A stretch of 6,117 bases of DNA. Origin: Sporosarcina sp. GTDB lineage: Bacteria; Bacillota; Bacilli; Bacillales_A; Planococcaceae. The first letter of the stretch is position 1. Every line of letters begins with the position of its first letter. Below the pieces are notes generated by a model. It was not told the origin of the DNA. It saw only the letters and a list, made by a program, of their open reading frames with translations, and did no database searches. This document shows positions 1-4,652 of this stretch, piece after piece. The stretch is from the NCBI GenBank assembly GCA_029263945.1, contig JARIDM010000012.1, positions 1-6,117 on the forward strand, in the 5' to 3' direction. The translations under genes and the position numbers were made by a program.

Positions 1-218
1 ATGTAGTCAGTACAGAGAAAGTGGCATCCATCTATTCGCCCATCTACCAAGATGTCGTCAAGAGTCCTTTAGGCAAAACACAACATCAACTAGATCTATT
101 ATCTAGCACGCGCTACCAACTGGGTACGCCAAATAAGCTGACGTTTACTATGCCATCTGTGAAAACTGATGTCCCGACTGGGATTAAAAGTGGAGATGTT
201 GGTGTTAAGGCTACGGAT
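1..218 (+). repeat. Direct repeat copy 1 (toxin linker)
   Basis: This copy aligns without gaps to 2732-2949, with about 32 mismatches in 218 positions (about 85% identity). Positions 123-171 are identical to 2854-2902 (49 bp). It encodes the constant linker just before the variable toxin domain. The similarity stops abruptly where the toxin domains diverge. The left end is cut by the window edge, so the true repeat is probably longer. Confidence 0.9.
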
Positions 219-515
219 AATAGTGTAGGTATTTTTGTTGGAAAAATTAATGCCAATAATATTCCTAACATGACTAAAAATGATATATTAGAAGGACTAC
301 CAAGTAACTGGAAATACATTAAAAATAACGGATTTGTCCATATTAGAGATGCCAATGGAAATATCCGGATGAGAATTGACGCTCCTGATAAAGTTACAAA
401 GTATGACCATGTTCATCTGTTTGATGAAAGTGGACATCCGCTTGATATAAACCTAAACGTTGTAGATAGAAAAAGCACAGATGCACATATACCATATAAA
501 AGTGAGGTGGAGTAA
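3..515 (+). CDS. Polymorphic toxin, C-terminal part (5' end outside window)
   Basis: This is the 3' end of a larger toxin gene. The frame is open to the left edge. A GTG at 21 could serve as a start, but it has no ribosome site, and the parallel copy at 2732 continues upstream in frame through a pre-toxin segment. Residues up to about nt 218 form a linker shared with the second toxin (YSPIYQDVVKSPLGKT, then GTPNKLTFTMPSVKTD). The rest, from about nt 219, is a unique ~98-residue toxin domain rich in polar and beta-type sequence, with a W, RMRID, a HVH motif and a closing DAHIPYK. It resembles small His-containing RNase-like toxin domains of polymorphic toxins (possibly the 'type 24' group), but I cannot name the family firmly. 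Such toxins are exported and act in neighbouring cells. The stop lies inside the ribosome-site region of the next gene, so the two are probably translated in tandem. Confidence 0.75.
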   Translation, partial: VVSTEKVASIYSPIYQDVVKSPLGKTQHQLDLLSSTRYQLGTPNKLTFTMPSVKTDVPTGIKSGDVGVKATDNSVGIFVGKINANNIPNMTKNDILEGLPSNWKYIKNNGFVHIRDANGNIRMRIDAPDKVTKYDHVHLFDESGHPLDINLNVVDRKSTDAHIPYKSEVE

Positions 516-516
516 T

Positions 517-870
517 TTGAATGCACGAAAAATACTAGATGAAATTGAAGAACTGCATTATTGGGATGCGAGAGTCTTGCAAATGGAGTCAAGTTTTTTT
601 GGAGATGAACTCAAAATTGTATTTGAAGACACAGATTTTAATGTAACCTTACTTTTTACTGGATGTTCGAGATACTCATTTGTCACAAGCGTTGAGGATA
701 GATTGGAACCATTAAAAGAGTTAACCAAAACCAAAATTCCTTATTTTATTCAGGATATTGAGATGACAGATGTGCAAATTGAAGGGGAAAATCTATTAAA
801 ATGTAATATTTTAATGCCACCTTTAAATGCAGAAGTTGTTTGTAATACTATACGAATTGCTAAAGAATGA
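517..870 (+). CDS. Small putative immunity protein
   Basis: This 117-residue protein is predicted to be cytosolic, with no signal peptide or membrane segment. I chose the TTG at 517 because a good ribosome site (GAGGTGG, 504-510) sits 6 bases upstream. An ATG at 481 is in frame but would overlap the toxin gene by 35 bases and has no ribosome site. Visible features are an N-terminal LHYWDARVLQ stretch, an FEDTDFNV strand and a FTGCSRYSFVTSVEDR segment, suggesting a compact alpha/beta fold. I do not recognise the family with confidence. Its position directly after the toxin stop (one base between stop and start) makes it the likely cognate immunity protein, which would bind and block the toxin domain in the producer. 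The next gene overlaps or nearly abuts it, so the two probably share a transcript. Confidence 0.7.
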   Translation: MNARKILDEIEELHYWDARVLQMESSFFGDELKIVFEDTDFNVTLLFTGCSRYSFVTSVEDRLEPLKELTKTKIPYFIQDIEMTDVQIEGENLLKCNILMPPLNAEVVCNTIRIAKE

Positions 871-887
871 AAGTAGGTGTTCCGTCT

Positions 888-1682
888 ATGAAAGAAACAG
901 GAAATCTTATGAACAGTATATGGTTTGGAGAAAAATCCACTCTACCCAAATCTGAGATCAAAGAAAATATTTTAAAATCGGATACAGAACCAGCGATTTT
1001 ATTTAACTTGATAGAATTATATAAGTTGGGGGATTTTACACAAAAGCCATTATTGATTCAATTGATGAATCAGACCAAAGATGAAGATGTTCTAAATTTA
1101 TGCATAAGGGTATTTTTAGCTGTCGCCACACATGATGACTTAAGGGATTCTAATAACCTTAGATTTCTGAGTGAGGGCACCGAAAAAACGATAAACACTT
1201 TTTCTTCAGCCGCTGTAACGTCACTCTCTCTTGGTGTAATACCTTACTTATTGGCATTACTTGAAGAGTGGGATGATATTGATGATACAGTTATTATTAT
1301 AAAAGACGCTATTGACTTCTATCTTAACTTTGAAGAAGAAATCGGAGAAGAAGCATCCGTGGATGATATAGGAGATTTTTATGTTAACTATTGTAATGAA
1401 ATAAATCGTGAAGATTATTACTTTCAACAAAGTTTGGTTTTCCCCGGGGTCTTAACCAAAAGATTAGCCCACAGGGTTATAAGTGCAGTAAATAACGAGG
1501 AGCCACTAAGATTGCAACTAATACCATCCTTATTATCGATATATACTGGTGAAAAGGTTCCTGGAGATTATAAAACGATCATCAGTGAAAACAATTATCA
1601 AGATTTTATGGATTATATAAATACACTATCTATGAAAAAATGGGAAACCGGACAAAAATATTTCTATGGATACAAACTCTAA
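888..1682 (+). CDS. Probable Imm47-family immunity protein
   Basis: This is a 264-residue, acidic, mostly helical soluble protein. Segments such as LLIQLMNQTKDEDVLNLCIR, VATHDDLRDSNNLRFLSEG, VIPYLLALLEEWDD and a C-terminal KKWETGQKYFYGYKL fit my recollection of the Imm47 family of polymorphic-toxin immunity proteins, but this was not checked by a search. I prefer the ATG at 888, with AGGTG at 875-879 placed 8 bases upstream. An in-frame ATG at 867 overlaps the previous stop (ATGA), and an ATG at 909 (before NSIWFGEK) is also possible. It follows the small immunity gene in the same transcript and is closed by a hairpin terminator. No toxin fragment precedes it, so it is either a second antidote for toxin 1 or an orphan kept after its own toxin was lost. 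Confidence 0.65.
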   Translation: MKETGNLMNSIWFGEKSTLPKSEIKENILKSDTEPAILFNLIELYKLGDFTQKPLLIQLMNQTKDEDVLNLCIRVFLAVATHDDLRDSNNLRFLSEGTEKTINTFSSAAVTSLSLGVIPYLLALLEEWDDIDDTVIIIKDAIDFYLNFEEEIGEEASVDDIGDFYVNYCNEINREDYYFQQSLVFPGVLTKRLAHRVISAVNNEEPLRLQLIPSLLSIYTGEKVPGDYKTIISENNYQDFMDYINTLSMKKWETGQKYFYGYKL

Positions 1683-1710
1683 ATATGAATGACCTTATAT
1701 ACTTGACTAT

Positions 1711-1747
1711 AAAACACTTGATAGCTTTTAGCTAACGGGTGTTTTTT
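1711..1747 (+). terminator. Rho-independent terminator after the Imm47-like gene
   Basis: AAAACAC (1711-1717) pairs with GTGTTTT (1739-1745), and the inner TAGC (1722-1725) pairs with GCTA (1731-1734), with wobble and one mismatch between. A run of six T follows the G at 1741. It lies about 30 bases after the stop at 1682 and ends the first toxin-immunity operon. It shares design and sequence (CACTTGAT at the left arm, GGTGTTTTTT at the right) with the terminator at 2447-2482. Confidence 0.85.
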
Positions 1748-1751
1748 GCTA

Positions 1752-1898
1752 AATGTAGCGTTCTACGTGTTAAAAGAAGGGAAGAATGTTTCGGTTAATG
1801 TTAAGGTTAATTATTAAGGAAACAGTTTTAGAACAAGTAGCTTTGATATAGAGCATGAAATAGCTGGTCGTATAAGGTTCACAAATTTAGAGAATTAG
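1752..1898 (+). pseudogene. Toxin 3' tail remnant, EsaD/YeeF-type nuclease-like
   Basis: One frame reads NVAFYVLKEGKNVSVNVKVNY, then a TAA stop at 1815-1817, then GNSFRTSSFDIEHEIAG and RIRFTNLEN, ending at TAG 1896-1898. From memory of the family, the pattern (LKEGK + alternating V/N strand, G-N-S-x-R/x-x-S-F, I-x-x-R-x-x-x-F-x-N) resembles the extreme C-terminus of EsaD/YeeF nuclease toxins of the DNA/RNA non-specific endonuclease group. Those toxins are neutralised by EsaG/YezG proteins, and the next gene is YezG-like. Only ~45 codons remain. The catalytic part is absent and the left boundary falls against the T-run of the preceding terminator. The stop overlaps the ribosome site of the immunity gene, the same toxin/immunity junction layout as in the other modules. 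No active protein is expected. Confidence 0.65.
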
Positions 1899-1908
1899 AG
1901 GTGTTTAT

Positions 1909-2376
1909 GTGAAAGTTTTCGAAGATAGTTTTTCTGAATTACAAGCAGATATGGTAGCGATTTGTCTAGAGTATGTAGAGAATAAAGCTGATGAAATCTT
2001 TATATATTGCTCATACGAACCAAAAATGTACGTTTTTGACTTTTTCTATAGAATTGATGGAAATATTTTTCACAAACATCAACTAAATGATGCTGAAAAT
2101 AAATCAGGTGTTGCAATTAACCAAATAGATGATATTTCAAAAGAGAGACAGAAAGCAGCACTAAAAATTGGTAATCAGAATTTAAAGCTTATCAAAAAAG
2201 TATGTGAGGAATTCAATAAAGAAATGCCTACAGAGATAAAGTTGTATTACAATGTGAACCAAAATAGTTTAAAAGGAAAATATAAATATGATCTTGTCTA
2301 TTCTAATGATGAAAATCTTTTACCAGACGATATCTTCGATTTATGGTTTGAAGAAATAAAAAGCCATAATGCTTAA
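1909..2376 (+). CDS. YezG/EsaG-like (DUF600) immunity protein
   Basis: This 155-residue cytosolic protein belongs to the YezG/EsaG family (DUF600, staphylococcal tandem-paralogue group). The order of conserved blocks is clear: an N-terminal FSELQADMVAICLEYVEN helix, IYCSYEP followed by DFFYRIDG, a central ISKERQKAALKIGN helix, EFNKEMPTEIKLYYNVNQ and the closing YKYDLVYSNDE / FDLWFEEIKS. Family members bind and inhibit EsaD/YeeF nuclease toxins inside the producing cell. The GTG at 1909 is chosen because GAGGTG (1898-1903) lies 5 bases upstream; an ATG two bases earlier meets a stop at once. The gene is intact although the toxin in front is only a fragment, so it is an orphan antidote. A hairpin directly follows the stop and a terminator follows at 2447. 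Confidence 0.85.
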   Translation: MKVFEDSFSELQADMVAICLEYVENKADEIFIYCSYEPKMYVFDFFYRIDGNIFHKHQLNDAENKSGVAINQIDDISKERQKAALKIGNQNLKLIKKVCEEFNKEMPTEIKLYYNVNQNSLKGKYKYDLVYSNDENLLPDDIFDLWFEEIKSHNA

Positions 2377-2377
2377 C

Positions 2378-2403
2378 CAACTATTAATACTAATTGATGG
2401 TTG
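2378..2403 (+). other. Hairpin just after the YezG-like stop
   Basis: CAACTATTAA (2378-2387) pairs fully with TTGATGGTTG (2394-2403), using two G-T wobbles, around a 6-base loop. It begins one base after the stop codon and lacks a T-run. It may stabilise or attenuate the transcript before the true terminator downstream. The function is inferred. Confidence 0.45.
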
Positions 2404-2446
2404 TTCGTAGATAATAGATCAGGTTTAGTTATAGATTTAACATTAG

Positions 2447-2482
2447 CACTTGATTGTCTCTTTAGGCAACAGGTGTTTTTTT
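2447..2482 (+). terminator. Rho-independent terminator after the YezG-like gene
   Basis: CACTTGATTG (2447-2456) pairs with CAACAGGTG (2467-2475), with one bulged A and one wobble, and is followed by seven T (2476-2482). It resembles the terminator at 1711-1747 in both arms. The next toxin fragment begins only about 20 bases later, so read-through into that fragment should be low. Confidence 0.85.
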
Positions 2483-2544
2483 ATACAAAGCTTCAACTTT
2501 AAGAGCTCAAAGCTGATAAGATACTGGATTCATTTCAGTTCGCA

Positions 2545-3330
2545 TTGGATATTGCGGGGCTTGTCCCTGTTATTGGAGAAGCGGCAGATGGTGTGAATGG
2601 TCTGATTTATGCGGGAAGAGGAGATGCCTTAAATGCAATGCTTTCCTTTGGCGCAATGATCCCCTTTGCAGGATGGGCAAGTACAGGCGGTAAACTCGCT
2701 GTCAAAGGCAACGAGTTAAACAAAGCAAGAAATGTAGTCAGTACAGAGAAAGTGGCATCATTCTATTCGCCCATCTACCAAGATGTCGTCAAGAGCCCAT
2801 TAGGTAAAACCGGGCAGCAACTGGATCTTTTATCTAGTACTAGCTATCAAGTAGGTACGCCAAATAAGCTGACGTTTACTATGCCATCTGTGAAAACTGA
2901 TGCTTCGACGAGTGTGAAAAGTAGGGATGCCGGGGTTAAGGGCACGGATGAAAATATTCTCCAAGGTGCAAGATATGGCGAAAGGAAAATATCTTATGAG
3001 ACATATAATAAATTAAGAAGAGCATCACCATCATCTAAAATACAAAGAGAAGTTAATAAAAATATTGATGATATTATTGGAACTGAGGATTTTGCTTTAC
3101 CTGGGAAAATAATTGATAAAAAACTGCATGCTGACCATATAGTTTCTTTAGAGAAAATAGCTCGTTTGGAAGGTTTTGATACATTGACTTACAAACAACA
3201 GAAGGAAATAGCTAATTTTATAGAGAACTTTAGGGGGCTTAGTGAAGCTGCTAATACATCTAAAGGATCAAAATCATTTGTAGATTGGAGCATATACAAA
3301 AAAATATATTCAGGTAAACCCTGTATTTAG
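2545..3330 (+). CDS. Orphan toxin module: pre-toxin + HNH-like nuclease, truncated
   Basis: This frame encodes the 3' part of a polymorphic toxin. Residues ~1-55 from TTG 2545 (IAGLVPVIGEAADGVNGLIY and on) form a Gly-rich hydrophobic pre-toxin segment of the PT-TG type found before nuclease tips. Residues ~63-135 are the repeated linker. Residues ~140-261 are an HNH-like nuclease domain: HADHI (H195, D197, H198), then N228 in ENFRGL, then N237 in ANTSKGSK, a plausible metal-binding HNH/HNN set. There is no ribosome site before the TTG. Toxin-like sequence in the same frame (ELKADKILDSFQFA) continues upstream to GAG 2503, just after a stop at 2500-2502, so the N-terminal delivery domain is missing. 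The frame ends early: the normal tail continues one frame over to 3418, with the shift at the A7 run 3298-3304. It is probably a silent cassette paired with the SUKH gene after it. Confidence 0.75.
   Translation: MDIAGLVPVIGEAADGVNGLIYAGRGDALNAMLSFGAMIPFAGWASTGGKLAVKGNELNKARNVVSTEKVASFYSPIYQDVVKSPLGKTGQQLDLLSSTSYQVGTPNKLTFTMPSVKTDASTSVKSRDAGVKGTDENILQGARYGERKISYETYNKLRRASPSSKIQREVNKNIDDIIGTEDFALPGKIIDKKLHADHIVSLEKIARLEGFDTLTYKQQKEIANFIENFRGLSEAANTSKGSKSFVDWSIYKKIYSGKPCI
2732..2949 (+). repeat. Direct repeat copy 2 (toxin linker)
   Basis: This is the second copy of the linker repeat at 1-218, about 85% identical without gaps, including the perfect 49-bp block at 2854-2902. Here the repeat is seen in full context, joined upstream to the pre-toxin segment. 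Just after its end the sequence turns visibly more AT-rich, which marks the boundary between the constant part and the exchangeable nuclease domain. Confidence 0.9.
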
Positions 3331-3418
3331 AGAGAAAATGATATTAAAAGAAAAAGAATTAGAGATTAAGATACAAAAGATGACAGATGAATTTAATAGG
3401 ATAAATAAAAAGGAGTGA
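3317..3418 (+). pseudogene. Out-of-frame C-terminal tail of the HNH toxin
   Basis: The +1 frame relative to the toxin reads NPVFREKMILKEKELEIKIQ and then KMTDEFNRINKKE, to TGA 3416-3418. A charged helical tail of this kind is what I expect after the ANTSKGSKS..W segment of this nuclease type. It ends directly at the next gene's ribosome site, as toxins in the other modules do. The frames can be joined at the A7 run (3298-3304) by removing one A or adding two bases. It is therefore the lost end of the toxin and not a separate gene. Confidence 0.75.
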
Positions 3419-3424
3419 TTCAGG

Positions 3425-4123
3425 GTGGATAAGTTATCTTTTTTAAAACAATACAGAAAAAACATTGAGGTTGTCTCTAACAAAGATTTACTCAATATGG
3501 AAATGGAAAGTATGCCTGCGCAATGGCTAGAGATATTTCAGGAAACAGATAAAACCAGAAGAACAGAAAAATTAATAGATTTATGGAAAAGTGTGTGTGA
3601 AAAAGAGTTGAGCAATACGATCTTGTACTTGACAGACAATTTATTGGAATTTGAACTAGTTGTAGATAATGAACAATATGCAGTCCTATACAGTCTAAAG
3701 AGTGATAATGATGAAATACTTTATTACGAAGGTGGAATACCAAACAAATCTATTATTAATACAGAAATGGAACAGAGCTGGGCAAATGCTCCAGTATCTA
3801 TTAAGGAATTCTATGAAAAGTTACACAATGGATTTTATTTTCTTCCAAGTAGAGCCATGGGGCTTGTACCACTTGAACGCATCACACATTTTGAGGATCA
3901 TGAATGGGGAATACTTGATGAATTAGACGAACCATTGGGAATTAATATGGCTACAACATATGGTTTTTTTGAAAATGGTATGGGGGGCTATCTTGCTATA
4001 GATCTAAACAACTGTATGAATGATCTAGCTACATTATGGTTTACCAATGACAAGCCTGAATATAATTTGAATTTCTGGGATATTGTTGATGAATGGATTG
4101 TCGTCGGGCTTCAAGATAATTAA
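3425..4123 (+). CDS. SMI1/KNR4 (SUKH) family immunity protein
   Basis: This 232-residue acidic cytosolic protein is an SMI1/KNR4-like immunity protein. The C-terminal half carries the recognisable SUKH pattern: VSIKEFYEKLHNGFYFL, MGLVPLERITHFED, EWGILDELDEPLGI, then YGFFENGMGGYLAIDL (residues ~179-194), ATLWFTND and FWDIVDEWIVVGL. SUKH proteins protect producers against many nuclease toxins, often HNH types, which fits the toxin in front. The GTG at 3425 is supported by AAGGAG (3410-3415) 9 bases upstream, placed inside the final codons of the frame-shifted toxin tail. The gene has no visible damage and no clear terminator follows. If the toxin module is silent, its expression depends on read-through or an unseen promoter. 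Confidence 0.8.
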   Translation: MDKLSFLKQYRKNIEVVSNKDLLNMEMESMPAQWLEIFQETDKTRRTEKLIDLWKSVCEKELSNTILYLTDNLLEFELVVDNEQYAVLYSLKSDNDEILYYEGGIPNKSIINTEMEQSWANAPVSIKEFYEKLHNGFYFLPSRAMGLVPLERITHFEDHEWGILDELDEPLGINMATTYGFFENGMGGYLAIDLNNCMNDLATLWFTNDKPEYNLNFWDIVDEWIVVGLQDN

Positions 4124-4252
4124 AAAGAAAGTGAACTCACCTTTGAAAGAAAAGCAGTTCATATATAAATTCCAAAGAAGATTCCACCTGGTGAAAAGGA
4201 AATTGTCGATTGGCTTATTCCTGAAGGAAAATGGTACCCTGAAAAACGTTAG
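4124..4252 (+). pseudogene. Possible toxin 3' tail remnant before the YrhA-like gene
   Basis: The frame reads KESELTFERKAVHI, a TAA at 4166-4168, then IPKKIPPGEKEIVDWL and IPEGKWYPEKR, ending at TAG 4250-4252. The TAG overlaps the ribosome site of the next immunity gene, exactly the toxin-to-immunity junction layout seen elsewhere in this window. I do not recognise the family. The second part looks like the protein-like end of a toxin; the first part is less certain and could be chance, since it simply follows the SUKH stop in frame. No start codon, catalytic part or upstream domain is present. Confidence 0.5.
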
Positions 4253-4264
4253 GAGCATTTAAAT

Positions 4265-4582
4265 GTGTGGAAAATCAAACTAGCAGAAATAATAGAAGAG
4301 AAAATGTTATACGGCGAAAAAGTGAACCTAGGTGTTAGTGAAATGGAGCTAGCTAAACTTAAGAAGCATGTTTGGAGAGAGTTAGAAAAGGACTTACCTA
4401 GTGATTATATTAGTGTTTTGAAGATTATAAATGGTTTGGAGTTTAATGGATTTATTTTATATGGAATAGATGAAGAGTTTCTAGAAGAAATACCGAAACA
4501 ACCTATTAATGGATTGATTTCTATTAATAAGGATTGGTATGAAAACGAAGGAGAGTGTAAAATATCTTGTGTAAATGAATAA
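4265..4582 (+). CDS. YrhA-like SUKH immunity protein, cut short by an IS
   Basis: This 105-residue product starts at GTG 4265, with AGGAG (4251-4255) 9 bases upstream. The N-terminal helix (MWKIKLAEIIEEKMLYGEKV), then LPSDYISVLKIINGLEFNGFI and LYGIDEE, IPKQPINGLISINKDWYENE, match the YrhA-like branch of the SMI1/KNR4 (SUKH) superfamily as I know it. Relatives usually run to about 140-150 residues, so the last third is missing. The end ECKISCVNE is encoded by the inverted repeat of the insertion sequence, which begins at about 4553; only the first ~96 residues are native. The rest of the gene is not found beyond the element. Loss of the C-terminal strands probably destroys activity. It is best read as a disrupted gene. 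Confidence 0.75.
   Translation: MWKIKLAEIIEEKMLYGEKVNLGVSEMELAKLKKHVWRELEKDLPSDYISVLKIINGLEFNGFILYGIDEEFLEEIPKQPINGLISINKDWYENEGECKISCVNE
4553..4578 (+). repeat. IS left terminal inverted repeat
   Basis: This matches the reverse complement of 5964-5989 at 20 of 26 positions. It supplies the last nine codons and the stop of the interrupted YrhA-like frame. Confidence 0.8.
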
Positions 4583-4591
4583 ATACAAAAA

Positions 4592-4650
4592 GGAAGACCT
4601 TTTTTGGTAGAATTAAGTCACCACAACCAATCCTAGAAAAGAGGCCTTCC
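4592..4650 (+). promoter_or_regulatory. Hairpin covering the transposase ribosome site
   Basis: GGAAGACCTTTTTT (4592-4605) pairs with AAAAGAGGCCTTCC (4637-4650), with one mismatch and one wobble, around a 31-base loop. The right arm contains the ribosome site AAAAGAGG of the transposase. A transcript entering from outside would fold and hide that site, while a transcript starting inside the loop would not. This fits the known strategy of IS elements to block translation from host read-through. Function is inferred from the pairing. Confidence 0.65.
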
Positions 4651-4652
4651 CT

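Noticed and set aside
21..23. GTG as the true start of the first toxin gene
   Set aside because: There is no ribosome site. The same sequence in the second copy lies in the middle of a longer frame, and the frame is open to the window edge.
113..355. Minus-strand open frames (113-355, 3310-3495, 3492-3743, 4034-4258, 5237-5473)
   Set aside because: They lie opposite well-supported genes or remnants, lack ribosome sites and encode low-complexity or hydrophobic strings typical of antisense shadows.
481..516. ATG 481 as start of the small immunity gene
   Set aside because: It lies deep in the toxin frame with no ribosome site, whereas TTG 517 has GAGGTGG at good spacing.
1703..1731. Promoter from TTGACT at 1703
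   Set aside because: There is no acceptable -10 box at the right distance, and the region is occupied by the terminator hairpin.
2484..2514. Extra toxin codons (ASTLRAQ) upstream in another frame, joined by a small deletion
   Set aside because: The stretch is too short to tell from chance, although a frameshift at about 2510 would extend the toxin sequence back toward the terminator.
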